A DNA stretch of 64,000 nucleotides from Paludibaculum sp. (GCA_029973955.1 JARKQJ010000145.1:53728-117727), one strand, 5' to 3'. Shown: positions 26,373 to 35,491, counted from the first letter of the stretch. Numbers and translations are program-made. The notes: generated by a model from the letters alone, not told the origin.

Positions 26373-27989
26373 TTACGATCCCTCCTGGATGGAGATGGAG
26401 ACCTGGGCCGTGGAGCCGGGTTCCAGCCTGATGCGGGTGCCGCGGCGATCGAGATCGGCTGGAACCGGGAGTTGCGCCCGCCCGAAGGCAAGTGAATCGT
26501 CGGGAGGGACGGCATAGAGGATGTAGCTGCCGGGGGCCAGATCCTGGAAAGAGAAAACGCCGGAAGTATCTGATTCAGCACGGGCTTGCGGTTGGGCCTC
26601 GCGGGCTTCGGGGTCAGCCGGCCAGAGGAGGACGGCGGCCGGGCGGTGCGATTCGGTCTGTCCCTGGATGGAGGCGGCGCCGGTGCGGAAGGTGACCTGG
26701 AGCGGAGCGCTGAGGCCCTGCTCAATGTTGAAGTTGCGGGCGGTGAGGTCGACGGAGCCGGCTGTGATTGATGCGACATAGGTGCCTGGAGCGGGCCGCC
26801 CAATCACTTCCACGCGGGCGGAACCGGAACCGGATGCGGCGATCTCAAAGGTGCCGTCGGAGCGAACCTGCCCGACTCCGGCATTGGAGAAGACGCTGCC
26901 ATCCGCGGGGCGGATCACCACCGCCACCTGGCGCCATTCCGGCTTGCCGCCCTCCAGTGTGGCGGAGCCTGAGACCGAGACCGGCGTCGTGGCGCGGAGC
27001 ACGACATTCTCGAGGTCGGATTGAGAGACTGTCACGCGGGCAGAGATGTTGGAGGGAGCCCCGCCTTCCCGGCGCATCTGGTTGACGGAGATCACCCAGT
27101 CCCCGGCCGGGACGCCCAGCAGTTCGAAGGTCCCGTCGGAGTTGGTTCGAGAGTAGGCGGGCTGCGTAAAGAACGCGATGTTGCGGACGGAGCGGAGGGC
27201 GACGCCAAAGGAGGTCAAGGGGCCGCCGCTGGAGTCGAGCGCCTGGCCGCGGATGGCAAATACCGGAACTCGCTGCAAAGTCACGACAATGGGCCCGGTC
27301 TCCTCCGCCGGCCGGGCTTCGAAGGTCTCTGCCTGGAGAGGGTCCAGGGTGGAGGGGGCAAAGGTGGCGGTGTAAGCGGTGAGCGGGCCGCCGGGCGTCG
27401 GGTAGAGCACCTCCCGGGAGGAGGCGTGGAAGGCATAGACGAGATAGCGGCCCGGTTCGACGCCGCTGAGGCGGAAGTGGCCGAGATCGTCCGTGGTGGC
27501 GCCGTAGCCGCTGATGATGTCTGTGGCCGCGCCGCGGGAGGTGACGCGCCGGAAGGTTTGGAGCACCGCTCCGGAGACGGGATCGCCGAAATCGTCCAGC
27601 ACACGGCCGAAGAGAACGCCCAGCGGCTGCATGAGGAAACGGAGGTTGGTGGCGGAGGTCGAGCCGATCTTCAGCCGAAGGCCGCTGATTGAGGAGCGCG
27701 GAACTCCGAAGCCGTCTTTTCGTAAGTTGATGCGGTACTCGCCCGGCGGCAGGCCTTCGATGCGGAAGCGCCCCGAGGAGTCTGTGATGGCGCCGATGGC
27801 GCGCGGAGCGGGGCGGCCCGGGACACGCTCCGCCAGCAGTAGAAAGCCGACCTGCACCTGGGCGAGTGGTTCAGAAGTGGCAGCATGCAGGACCACGCCA
27901 TCGGCCGAGGCAAGTCCGGTCACCTGGGCGCGCAGCGCTGGGAGAGCGAGAGCAGAGGCAAGCCACAACAGCTTGAGCGTTCGCTTCAC
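26373..27989 (-). CDS. secreted protein with carboxypeptidase-regulatory-like repeats
   Basis: 538 residues from GTG 27989, giving MKRTLKLLWLASALALPALRAQ as signal peptide; a TTG two codons earlier is an alternative, and no strong ribosome site separates them. Repeated modules: GVVLHAATSEPLAQVQVGFLLL, SSGRFRIEGLPPGEYRINLRKDG (in pieces), GRVLDDFGDPVSGAVLQTF, FRLSGVEPGRYLVYAFHASS and FELLGVPAGDWVISV. All are seven-stranded Ig-like domains of the CarboxypepD_reg type, with no active site. Paralogous to the next gene, which starts 3 nt after its stop. Likely a cell-surface or periplasmic scaffold. Confidence 0.8.
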   Translation of the reverse strand: MKRTLKLLWLASALALPALRAQVTGLASADGVVLHAATSEPLAQVQVGFLLLAERVPGRPAPRAIGAITDSSGRFRIEGLPPGEYRINLRKDGFGVPRSSISGLRLKIGSTSATNLRFLMQPLGVLFGRVLDDFGDPVSGAVLQTFRRVTSRGAATDIISGYGATTDDLGHFRLSGVEPGRYLVYAFHASSREVLYPTPGGPLTAYTATFAPSTLDPLQAETFEARPAEETGPIVVTLQRVPVFAIRGQALDSSGGPLTSFGVALRSVRNIAFFTQPAYSRTNSDGTFELLGVPAGDWVISVNQMRREGGAPSNISARVTVSQSDLENVVLRATTPVSVSGSATLEGGKPEWRQVAVVIRPADGSVFSNAGVGQVRSDGTFEIAASGSGSARVEVIGRPAPGTYVASITAGSVDLTARNFNIEQGLSAPLQVTFRTGAASIQGQTESHRPAAVLLWPADPEAREAQPQARAESDTSGVFSFQDLAPGSYILYAVPPDDSLAFGRAQLPVPADLDRRGTRIRLEPGSTAQVSISIQEGS

Positions 27990-28058
27990 ATCCAATTCTG
28001 TGACGCTGTTCCTCTGAAAAGAAAGACCCGGCGGCGGAAAACGGCAGAATTCGGGCGC

Positions 28059-28526
28059 TTAGTCGAGCCGTGCGGCAAAGGGGCGCGCCACCGCGTCGGC
28101 CTCACTCTCGGAAAGTCCGACCACTGCCGCCAGCCATTGGCCTTTGGTGAAGACGAACGTGGGCTGAGCGCCGTCCTGGCCGAAATAGCCGCCGAAGTGA
28201 GCGATGAGCTTGGGGTTGGACAGGCTCTTTTTGAAATCCAGGAGGAGGATGGCGGCGTCGGTGGGTGAAGCCGTGCGGATGAGGACGAGGCGGTACTGTT
28301 GTTTGCCCCTCTGGTAGGTGGCCAGGTTGCCGCCCGGCAGGAACGAGTGGCCCAGGATGTGCTCAGAGACCACTTTGGCTTCCTGCTGGCCTTCGGCAGG
28401 GAAGCGGCGGGTGTCGTCCGGCGGCGGCGCGGCCTTCTTCTCCGGAGCCGGGGCCGGCGCGGACTTGGGCTCCTGAGAGCAGCCGGCAAGCAGGAGGATG
28501 GGGAGCAGCAGGAATACGGTGCGCAT
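28059..28526 (-). CDS. lipoprotein of unknown function
   Basis: 155 residues. The N-terminus MRTVFLLLPILLLAGC is a type II signal with lipobox LAGC. A Pro/Ala/Lys-rich tether (about residues 20-40) precedes a globular domain with HSFLPGGNLATYQRGKQQYRL and a second half (AHFGGYFGQDGAQPTFVFTKGQWLAAVVGL). I do not recognise the family. It stands alone, 69 nt after the start of the Ig-like gene and divergent from the GHMP kinase gene by 52 nt. Confidence 0.75.
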   Translation of the reverse strand: MRTVFLLLPILLLAGCSQEPKSAPAPAPEKKAAPPPDDTRRFPAEGQQEAKVVSEHILGHSFLPGGNLATYQRGKQQYRLVLIRTASPTDAAILLLDFKKSLSNPKLIAHFGGYFGQDGAQPTFVFTKGQWLAAVVGLSESEADAVARPFAARLD

Positions 28527-28578
28527 GCGGTAGCGATTCTATCAAGCGGCGGCGTCCCGGCGCGGTAATCTATTTCTA

Positions 28579-29586
28579 ATGCAAGTAGCGGCATGCTCGC
28601 CCTGCCGGGTGGACCTGGCAGGGGGTACTCTCGATATCTGGCCACTGTACCTGTATCACGCGAACGCGGTGACTTTGAACTTCGCCGTGTCCGTCTATAC
28701 CAGTTGCAGGATTACGGCCCGGGATGGCAACGCGATCACATTGCGCTCGTTGGATCAGAAGGTCGACGAGACCTACGGCAGCCTGCAGGCACTTCTCACC
28801 GCGAAAAAGCACCGCCATTCACTGGCGGCGCAGGTGCTGAAGCACTTTCAGCCGCAAGGCGGGATGGTGGTGGAGACAGACTCGGAATCACCGCAAGGGG
28901 CGGGGATCTCCGGTTCCTCCTCGATGTTCATCTCCACGGTGAGCGCCTTCAACCGTTACCTGAAGGTGGGCCACAGCATCGAGCAGGTACGGGAGATCGC
29001 CCAAAACCTGGAGGCACGGGTGATCGAAGTGCCGACGGGCTGCCAGGACTACTACCCAGCCATGTATGGAGGGGTGAGCGCCATCCATCTCACGGCGGCG
29101 GGCATCAGGCGGAAGGCTCTGCCCGTGGATGCGGAGGAGTTGAACCGCCGGTTTGTGCTCGCCTACACGGGCAAGCCGCATAACTCCGGCATCAACAACT
29201 GGGAAGTGACCAAACTGCACATTGATGGCGACAAGGCAGTGCGGCGGAACTTCGCGAAGATCGCAGCCATCGCCCACGCCATGCGGGGGGCGCTGGAGTG
29301 CGGAGACTGGGCCAGCATAGCCAAGCTGCTGCGTGCTGAGTGGAACCACCGGCGGACCAACGCCCCGGGCATCACTACTGAGTTCATTGACCACCTGGTG
29401 GGCGTCTCCAGAAAGGCCGGCGCCCAGGCGGCCAAGGCCTGCGGCGCGGGTGGCGGCGGCTGCGTGGTGTTCCTGTGTGAGCCGCAAGCGCAGGAGCGGC
29501 TGGCTGTGCAGCTTGCGAAAGAAGGTGCGCAGGTGCTGGACGTGAAAGTGGCGCCACTGGGCGTCAAATTGAAGAACTCGGATTGA
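28579..29586 (+). CDS. GHMP-family sugar kinase (heptose/galactokinase-like)
   Basis: 335 residues. ATP-dependent small-molecule kinase. The N-terminal substrate motif is SPCRVDLAGGTLDIWPLYL, as in D-glycero-D-manno-heptose-7-phosphate kinases and fucokinases. The phosphate-binding motif 2 is SPQGAGISGSSSM (residues 104-116). Motif 3 is KACGAGGGGCVVFL near residue 295. TGKPHNSGINNWEV is characteristic of the HddA-like subgroup. The physiological sugar is uncertain. It overlaps no essential frame but its stop lies 8 nt before the CPBP protease start, indicating one operon. Confidence 0.85.
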   Translation: MQVAACSPCRVDLAGGTLDIWPLYLYHANAVTLNFAVSVYTSCRITARDGNAITLRSLDQKVDETYGSLQALLTAKKHRHSLAAQVLKHFQPQGGMVVETDSESPQGAGISGSSSMFISTVSAFNRYLKVGHSIEQVREIAQNLEARVIEVPTGCQDYYPAMYGGVSAIHLTAAGIRRKALPVDAEELNRRFVLAYTGKPHNSGINNWEVTKLHIDGDKAVRRNFAKIAAIAHAMRGALECGDWASIAKLLRAEWNHRRTNAPGITTEFIDHLVGVSRKAGAQAAKACGAGGGGCVVFLCEPQAQERLAVQLAKEGAQVLDVKVAPLGVKLKNSD

Positions 29587-29594
29587 GGGAGGCG

Positions 29595-30455
29595 ATGGAG
29601 GAACAGAAAAGCAGAGCAGGCAAGCTGTTTGGGCTCCTGGTGAGAGGCGGACTCTTTTTGATCTTCATCCGCTTTGGCGGCGGATTGTTCGGCGTGCTGC
29701 TGCATTGGTTGTTCGACAGCCTGCTGGTGGCGTCTGCGCTCAGCCTCTTCTTTGCGGCCGTGGTAGCCAGCATGTTTGTGGTGCGGACCTTCGAGCGTGG
29801 GCGCCTGGAAGATATCGGAATGGCATGGGGCGGCGACTCGATGCGGCACCTATGGGTGGGTGTGCTGCTGGGGGCCGGGGCGGGGCTCCTGGTGATGCTG
29901 GGACCGGTGGCGGCCCGCATGGCGTCGATCGTTCCGGCGACGGAACCGGCCAATGCGTTCACGCCCGGCAAGTTCATCCTCGTCTCCGTGATCCTGCTGT
30001 TCGGAGCGGTGGGCGAAGAGATGATGTTTCGCGGCTACGCTTTCCAGATCCTGCTGCGCGAGTACGGCCCGTGGTGGGTGATCGCGCCTTTCGGGTGCCT
30101 GTTTGCACTGGCGCACCTCGACAATCCCGGGATGAACTGGCTGGCGGCGGTGAACACCGGTCTGTGGGGTGTACTGCTCGGCTACGCGTTCTTCCGCAGC
30201 GGCGACCTATGGCTGCCGATCGGTCTGCACTTCGGCTGGAACTGGGCGTTGCCGATGTTCGGCGTGAACCTGAGTGGATTTACAATGGGGTTGACGGGCT
30301 ACACGCTGCGATGGAGCGGCGGGACGTTCTGGAGCGGCGGAGCCTATGGAGTGGAAGCGGGGCTGCCGGCGACGGCCGCAGTGATTGGGGTGGGCGTCCT
30401 GATTTGGAAACTGCGGCTGGAACGCCAGCCGGCTCCTCTACTGGAGCAATCCTGA
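29595..30455 (+). CDS. CPBP-family intramembrane glutamic endopeptidase
   Basis: 286 residues from ATG 29595, with GGGAGG 2-7 nt before; a TTG at 29583 is also in frame. Multi-span membrane protein. The catalytic EExxxR motif is GAVGEEMMFRGYAF, followed by APFGCLFALAHLDNPGMN and GLHFGWNWA, which supply the histidines, as in CAAX-processing/ABI proteases. Bacterial members cleave membrane or secreted peptides, and some give bacteriocin immunity. Here it lies between a sugar kinase and a BamE-like protein, which does not define the substrate. Its final A is shared with the next ATG. Confidence 0.88.
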   Translation: MEEQKSRAGKLFGLLVRGGLFLIFIRFGGGLFGVLLHWLFDSLLVASALSLFFAAVVASMFVVRTFERGRLEDIGMAWGGDSMRHLWVGVLLGAGAGLLVMLGPVAARMASIVPATEPANAFTPGKFILVSVILLFGAVGEEMMFRGYAFQILLREYGPWWVIAPFGCLFALAHLDNPGMNWLAAVNTGLWGVLLGYAFFRSGDLWLPIGLHFGWNWALPMFGVNLSGFTMGLTGYTLRWSGGTFWSGGAYGVEAGLPATAAVIGVGVLIWKLRLERQPAPLLEQS

Positions 30456-31261
30456 TGATGATGCGGATTCTGGGATTGGCCATGACGTTGGCGGTGGGGC
30501 TGCCCGCCCAGACGGGTAAGGCGGACCCGGTCCGGAAACTCACCGATGAAGAGAAGATCGAGATGATGCGCGGACTCACCGCGGAGTACGCCACGGTGAA
30601 GTCCTTCATTCCCCGCAGCAAGAAAGCCATGAAATTTCCCAGCGATGGGAAGTGGGACAAGACCGAGTGGCGCGAGGCCGGCGACGAGTACGGTCCGGTG
30701 GGGCGCGTGGGCGACCTGGTCCAGGTCACCAAGGTCGATATTGACGACGACCGGATCACGCTGCAGATCAACGGCGGCTTGAACACCAAGGGCAAGTGGT
30801 ATGAACGGATCGAGGGCGGTGTCGGCATGGGAGGGCAAACGGCGCCGATGTCCCGCGGTCAGACTCGCAGTGCCGGCACCACCATTGCCGTGGTCTTCCC
30901 AGGGAGGATTCCGCCGGCCACCAAACCCGCCGACGTGAAGAAGTTGCTGGCACCGGTCCTCGATTTCGAGAAGCGTACCGCTACTGAGAGCTACTTCGAA
31001 TCGCTGCCGCCCGAGGTGCAGGAGGCGATCAAAGCCAAGCGCGCTGAAGTGGGCATGACGAGAGACCAGGTAAAGTTGGCGCTCGGGCAGCCGCGCGACC
31101 GCATCCGGGAGTCCAAAGAGGGCGACGAGACCGAGGATTGGGTATATGGCTACCCGCCGGGAAAGATCACCTTCGTCACGTTCAAGGGCCAGAAGGTGAT
31201 CAAGGTGAAGGACAGCTATGCCGGGCTCGGCGGGCAGACTGTGCCCATGCCCAAGCAGTAA
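30455..31261 (+). CDS. secreted protein with BamE/SmpA-like C-terminal domain
   Basis: 268 residues. Three consecutive ATG codons (30455, 30458, 30461) follow GGAG at 30443-30446; a signal peptide (RILGLAMTLAVGLPAQ) is clear. The C-terminal 60 residues (VGMTRDQVKLALGQPRDRI then EDWVYGYPPGKITFVTF) match the outer-membrane-assembly BamE/SmpA pattern, in which VGMTxxQVxxxLGxP is the hallmark. The N-terminal domain (KSFIPRSKKAMKFPSDGKWD) is not recognised. It is translationally coupled to the CPBP protease gene (1-nt overlap) and ends 12 nt before the stop of a convergent gene. Confidence 0.7.
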   Translation: MMMRILGLAMTLAVGLPAQTGKADPVRKLTDEEKIEMMRGLTAEYATVKSFIPRSKKAMKFPSDGKWDKTEWREAGDEYGPVGRVGDLVQVTKVDIDDDRITLQINGGLNTKGKWYERIEGGVGMGGQTAPMSRGQTRSAGTTIAVVFPGRIPPATKPADVKKLLAPVLDFEKRTATESYFESLPPEVQEAIKAKRAEVGMTRDQVKLALGQPRDRIRESKEGDETEDWVYGYPPGKITFVTFKGQKVIKVKDSYAGLGGQTVPMPKQ

Positions 31262-31273
31262 TGGTCAGAGGCT

Positions 31274-31654
31274 CTATTGGTGCGCCGAGACCTGCGGCTG
31301 TGGGGCGTTGAGTTTCACTTCCACCGTCCGTTCAGCCTCATTGATCTCGAAGGTCTGGCCGAAGGTCTGATAGCCGGTAGCGATCACCTGGACCAGGATG
31401 GTGCCCTGGGGCATGGGCGGGAACTTGGCGATACCCTCCTGGTTGGACTTGAGCTGCCAGGAGGTATTGATCTTCTTGCCGAGCTTCACCACGCTGCGGC
31501 CGGCGATAAACCGTACGATGACGCTGGCACGGTCCACGGGGCGGCCGGTGTAGGTCTTCACCTCAACCTTAATGGCGGTCATGGGCGGGTCGTCCGCCAT
31601 CACAGGCAGGGCCAGGAGGCAGAGCGCAACAACGAGCGCGAGTCGGGTCCGCAT
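31274..31654 (-). CDS. small secreted transthyretin/carboxypeptidase-regulatory-like protein
   Basis: 126 residues: signal peptide (MRTRLALVVALCLLALPVMA), then one Ig-like module (IKVEVKTYTGRPVDRASVIVRF ... GIAKFPPMPQGTILVQVIATGYQTFG, in pieces). A single domain of the same general type as the large proteins at 25-28 kb. It lies 9 nt after the end of hpnE on the same strand and is probably co-transcribed, although no functional link to hopanoid synthesis is evident. Confidence 0.75.
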   Translation of the reverse strand: MRTRLALVVALCLLALPVMADDPPMTAIKVEVKTYTGRPVDRASVIVRFIAGRSVVKLGKKINTSWQLKSNQEGIAKFPPMPQGTILVQVIATGYQTFGQTFEINEAERTVEVKLNAPQPQVSAHQ

Positions 31655-31663
31655 ACCTTGATT

Positions 31664-32986
31664 CTACGCGATGTCAGGGAAGAGAATCCGCGCCGGCTGG
31701 CCCAGCGCTGTGGTAGCGTGCTCAGCCGCAAGATAGCCGCTTCTGACGGCGCCCTCCATCGTGGACGGCCACCCGGTGCGGGTCCAGTCTCCAGCCAGCG
31801 AAAGGTTCGCGAAGGGGGTGGCGACACCGGGCCGGGCGGCCTCCAAGCCTGGTTTGGCGGAGAAGGTGGCCCGCTGTTCCTTGGCCACGTGCGACCTCAC
31901 CACCTTGGCCTGACGCACGGCCGGCATGAACTCGCCCAGTTCTTCCACCGCCAGGTCCACCACTTCCTGGCGGGACTTGTCCGTAAGTGAGCGCGAGGCG
32001 CTGGCGACCAGCAGCAGATAGCGGCCCTGGCCCTTGTTGTACATCCAGTGAATGGTGCGGTCCAGCAGCGTGGCGTGGGGCAGGATGGTGACGGGCCGGT
32101 CAAACCAGAGGTGAATGCCGGTGATGGGGGAGTACTCGAAGAGCGAAAGGTCGAGCGGCAGGTCCGGAATCACGGACGGCATCACGTGGAATGGCAAGGC
32201 GGAGATGTAGTGGTCGGCAGTGAAAGTGCCGGAATCGGTGACCACGGAGACGACCTTGCCGTCTTCCACCTGGACCCGGCGCACCGGCGTGCGCAGACGC
32301 AGCGTGGCGTTCGGAACGCGGCTCCAAATCTCCTCCGAATAGAGGTGGGAGAGTGGGACCTGCGGGATGCCCATCTCATATGTGTCGGCGGCGGCGAGGA
32401 AGCCGAGGTAAAAGACCTGGAAGCCGTGGGCGGCCGACATGCGGTCCAGTTCCTCGTTGATCGCGCTGACCAGGATCTGTCGCCAGAACCGTTCGATGGC
32501 CCGCGGTTTCTGGCGTTGTTCCCGCAGCCAGTCGAGCATGGTGATGGAATCGAGATCACGGCGGCTCTTGCGTTGACGCCGCAGGGCCAGGATGGCCCGG
32601 CCGATGGAGAGCTTCTCGCCCAGGTTGAGGAACTCCAGCCCGGCGAAGGACTCCGTGAAGTGGAACGGAGGCGGCAGAGCCCCTTTCCGGAAGAGCGAAA
32701 TGTGGCCGCCGGGCTCGACAAAATAGAACTCATCGTGGAAGCGGATCTGGTCGCGCACTCCGAGCCGGTCGTAGAAGTCGATCAGATTGACGCAGCACTT
32801 CAGCAGGATGTGCTGGCAGTTGTCGATGGTCTCCGGCGGTTCCGAGTGGGGCGCGGAATAGGAGGAGGCGCGCCCGCCTGGATAGGGGCGCGACTCGAGA
32901 ATGGTGACTTCGTGGCCTTTTTGTGCCAGCGCAATCGCGGAAGAGAGCCCGGCGACACCGCCGCCGAGAACGAGAATCTGTGACAT
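31664..32986 (-). CDS. hpnE: hydroxysqualene dehydroxylase (hopanoid biosynthesis)
   Basis: 440 residues. FAD-dependent amine-oxidase-fold enzyme that reduces hydroxysqualene to squalene in the HpnCDE route to hopanoids. FAD motif LGGGVAGLSSAIALAQKGHEVTILE (in pieces), then PGGRASS, and DNCQHILLKCC, the HpnE-type segment after the GGR motif. C-terminal LAGDWTRTGWPSTMEGAVRSGY is the second FAD site. Length is normal. hpnC and hpnD are not in the window. Its ATG directly follows the stop of a 38-codon ORF, and it has no clear ribosome-binding site, so coupled translation is likely. Confidence 0.85.
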   Translation of the reverse strand: MSQILVLGGGVAGLSSAIALAQKGHEVTILESRPYPGGRASSYSAPHSEPPETIDNCQHILLKCCVNLIDFYDRLGVRDQIRFHDEFYFVEPGGHISLFRKGALPPPFHFTESFAGLEFLNLGEKLSIGRAILALRRQRKSRRDLDSITMLDWLREQRQKPRAIERFWRQILVSAINEELDRMSAAHGFQVFYLGFLAAADTYEMGIPQVPLSHLYSEEIWSRVPNATLRLRTPVRRVQVEDGKVVSVVTDSGTFTADHYISALPFHVMPSVIPDLPLDLSLFEYSPITGIHLWFDRPVTILPHATLLDRTIHWMYNKGQGRYLLLVASASRSLTDKSRQEVVDLAVEELGEFMPAVRQAKVVRSHVAKEQRATFSAKPGLEAARPGVATPFANLSLAGDWTRTGWPSTMEGAVRSGYLAAEHATTALGQPARILFPDIA

Positions 32987-33103
32987 CTATGCTGAGGATG
33001 GCAGGCGGGAGCGTTTCCCCCCGCCGCCGTTGGAGTCGATATTGACAGCCAGCCAGCAGCAGATGAGCAGGAAAACGATATAAGTGACGTCCTCGGGATT
33101 CAT
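32987..33103 (-). CDS. possible 38-residue single-span membrane peptide upstream of hpnE
   Basis: ATG at 33103, stop TAG at 32987-32989, immediately followed by the hpnE ATG. The predicted peptide begins MNPEDVTYIVFLLICCWLA and continues with a polar Gly/Lys/Arg-rich tail; it has one good membrane helix. No strong ribosome site is visible, so confidence is modest. Abutting stop and start codons favour a real, coupled gene, and hpnE otherwise lacks a Shine-Dalgarno. Confidence 0.4.
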   Translation of the reverse strand: MNPEDVTYIVFLLICCWLAVNIDSNGGGGKRSRLPSSA

Positions 33104-33160
33104 CGGTAAGATCATTATTCGGGTTTCCCGCTTAGCCTGCAATGGCCGGATGGTTCCAGT

Positions 33161-33180
33161 ACTTAGGTAATCGCCTTAGT
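33161..33180. promoter_or_regulatory. imperfect 20-bp dyad between trpEG and hpnE
   Basis: ACTTAGG, six bases, then CCTTAGT: arms match in 6 of 7 positions. It lies 58 nt upstream of the small ORF and 24 nt after the trpEG stop on the minus strand. Possible operator or weak hairpin; no T-tract. Confidence 0.25.
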
Positions 33181-33203
33181 TTGGACAGGGGCGACAATGC
33201 GAT

Positions 33204-35363
33204 TCACGCCAGTTCCCGCGGCGGCCGTTTGGCGTTGCGGAACTGAAGGATCATGTTTTCAATCATCTTGAGGCCCTGGTCGGCATCCATGGAGAGGAGG
33301 CTCTCCGGGTGGAATTGCACGGCCTCAATCGGGAGCGAACTATGGCGGATGCCCATGATGATGCCGTCTTCGGACCTGGCCGTCACCTCAAAGACGTCGG
33401 GCAACCGGTCCTGGATGGCGTAAAGCGAGTGATAGCGGCCGATTTTGATGCGTTCCGGGAGGCCCTGGAAGACGCCTTGGTTGTTGTGGACGATCACGGA
33501 TGGCTTGCCATGCATGGGATACGGCAGGACGCCGAGTTCGCCGCCGAAAGCCTCCACCGTACCTTGCAGTCCGAGGCAGACGCCGAACACCGGGATGCCG
33601 AGCGAGGCGGCGTGACGGACGGTGTCTGGCACGTTGAAATCGGCGGGCCTGCCGGGGCCGGGCGAGATCAGAACAATATCAGGATTGACTTCGGCGATGA
33701 GAGATAGCGGGAAGCCGGCGCGGTAGGTGACGACCTGCGCGCCCGTCTGGCGGACGTAGTTGGCCAGGGTCTGAATGAAGCAGTCGTCGTTGTCGACGAG
33801 CAGGAGTTTCACGCCCTCGCCGGGCTGGGCGCGGCGTGCGCGGCGAGGCTTGGGCGGTTGAACCTGGAGAGACCGGAAGAAGCCGGTGGCTTTGAGACGC
33901 GTTTCCTGCTCTTCGGCGGCGGGGTCGGAATCGTAGAGCAGCGTGGCGCCGGCCGGGTAGCGGGCGATTCCGTTCTTCAGGTGGACCGTGCGGATGAGAA
34001 TGCCCGTGTTCATGTCGCCGTTGAGGGCCAGCATCCCGATGGCGCCGCCATACCAGCCGCGGGCGTCCTTTTCCAGATTCTCGATCGCCTGGGCCGCGGC
34101 CTTCTTGGGCGCCCCGATCACGGTGACCGCCCACATATGCGAGAGAAAGGCATCCAGCGAGTCGTAGCCCTCGTCGAGCGTACCCTCAACGTGATCTACC
34201 GTGTGGAAGAGGCCGGCGTAGCGTTCAATCAGCCGGCGGCCGATCACACGCACCGTACCTGGGGCGCAGACGCGGGACTTGTCGTTGCGGTCCACGTCGG
34301 TGCACATGGTCAGCTCGCTCTCCTCCTTGGGGGAGTTGAGCAGTTCGCGGATCAGGTCGTGGTCGCGCAGCGGGTCACCCGTCCGGCGAACCGTGCCGGA
34401 GATAGGGCAGGTTTCGACGCGGCGGCCCTCCACGCGGACGAACATCTCCGGTGAGGCGCCGATCAACTGCTCATCGCCGAGTTGCAGGCAGAATTCGTAA
34501 GGCGAGGGGCTGGCCTGCTGGACGCGGCGGAAGAGTTGCGAGGGCGAGCCATCGAAGCCCGCGGAAAAGGACTGGCGCAGGACCACCTCGTAGTAGTCGC
34601 CCTGCTTCATGCCACCGCGCACGGTCTGCACCTTGGCCATGTACTCCTCGGGCGCGTGGTCTGAGACGATCTCGGAAGGTGCGGCGGCTGCCGGCTGTGC
34701 GATCAGCTCTGATGTTCTCTCGAGTCCGGCGGTGTTCCGATCGCCGAGAGAAAAGTCGTACTGGTAGCGCTCGATCACCTCGCGCTTGCGGTCCATGAAG
34801 CAGATGTCGTCGCAGAGGAAGAGGTGCAGGTCCTTCTGCTCCCCGCGGGGCAGCTTCAGGTCGATGGGGTCGAACTGAAAGAGAAGGTCGTAGCCAAACG
34901 CGCCGATCAGCGCCAGCCGCCCGTCCTTGGGATGCCTGAACTCCTCCACCAGGGCGCGCAGGATGGAGAAGAAGGACGGCTGCTTGCTGCGCTCCTCTTC
35001 GGAAAACAGCGCCGGTAGAGGCTTGAGCAGGCCGCGCAGCGCGCCTCCGGAAAACTCGATGGACTCCCAGTGGGGGTGGCTCTTGAGAACGGTGAAAAGC
35101 AGTTGGGCGATGACTTCGCCCCTGGCGTTCAGCGGACGAAATTCAATGTGCCGCCCGCGGCCGACGATCTCCAGCGGCGGACAGATGCTGGCGACATCCC
35201 AGCGGGAGTAGCGTTCGGGGTATTCATAGCCGGAGGAGAGATAGATGCCGCGCTGCGTATCCAGTTGCGCGAGTAGGTGGGCCAGGCCGCGTTTGTAGGG
35301 CAGCCGCGACACGGTGCGGCGGATAGAGATGCCGCTACGAGTCGAATAGCTAAGGATGGGCAT
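33204..35363 (-). CDS. trpEG: anthranilate synthase, fused components I and II
   Basis: 719 residues from ATG 35363. Converts chorismate and glutamine to anthranilate, the first step of tryptophan synthesis. The TrpE part spans about residues 1-510: SSGYEYPERYSRWD, then chorismate-binding segments VVLRQSFSAGF, CPISGTVRRTGDPLRD and ELTMCTDVDRNDKSRVC. The glutamine amidotransferase part (about 530-719) has Cys596 in GVCLGLQG, and His685 and Glu687 in FHPES, giving an intact triad. Such TrpE-TrpG fusions are known in rhizobia and some other bacteria. No other trp genes are adjacent and no leader peptide with Trp codons was seen. Confidence 0.92.
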   Translation of the reverse strand: MPILSYSTRSGISIRRTVSRLPYKRGLAHLLAQLDTQRGIYLSSGYEYPERYSRWDVASICPPLEIVGRGRHIEFRPLNARGEVIAQLLFTVLKSHPHWESIEFSGGALRGLLKPLPALFSEEERSKQPSFFSILRALVEEFRHPKDGRLALIGAFGYDLLFQFDPIDLKLPRGEQKDLHLFLCDDICFMDRKREVIERYQYDFSLGDRNTAGLERTSELIAQPAAAAPSEIVSDHAPEEYMAKVQTVRGGMKQGDYYEVVLRQSFSAGFDGSPSQLFRRVQQASPSPYEFCLQLGDEQLIGASPEMFVRVEGRRVETCPISGTVRRTGDPLRDHDLIRELLNSPKEESELTMCTDVDRNDKSRVCAPGTVRVIGRRLIERYAGLFHTVDHVEGTLDEGYDSLDAFLSHMWAVTVIGAPKKAAAQAIENLEKDARGWYGGAIGMLALNGDMNTGILIRTVHLKNGIARYPAGATLLYDSDPAAEEQETRLKATGFFRSLQVQPPKPRRARRAQPGEGVKLLLVDNDDCFIQTLANYVRQTGAQVVTYRAGFPLSLIAEVNPDIVLISPGPGRPADFNVPDTVRHAASLGIPVFGVCLGLQGTVEAFGGELGVLPYPMHGKPSVIVHNNQGVFQGLPERIKIGRYHSLYAIQDRLPDVFEVTARSEDGIIMGIRHSSLPIEAVQFHPESLLSMDADQGLKMIENMILQFRNAKRPPRELA

Positions 35364-35436
35364 GGGGAAACTACCAGGGTAGCATCCACGGCTTCGTGGG
35401 GATGGTTGAAACTCTACCCGGAGCAGCGGAATCCCC

Positions 35437-35465
35437 TTTTCATCGCCGTGAAACAGCACTACAAT
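35437..35465 (+). promoter_or_regulatory. sigma-70-type promoter of the 35492 gene
   Basis: TTTTCA (35437-35442), 17 bp, TACAAT (35460-35465), then AGGAGAGAG and ATG 35492. The -10 matches well and the -35 matches four of six. Confidence 0.45.
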
Positions 35466-35491
35466 ACAGCCGCGAAGGTGAGGAGAGAGCC

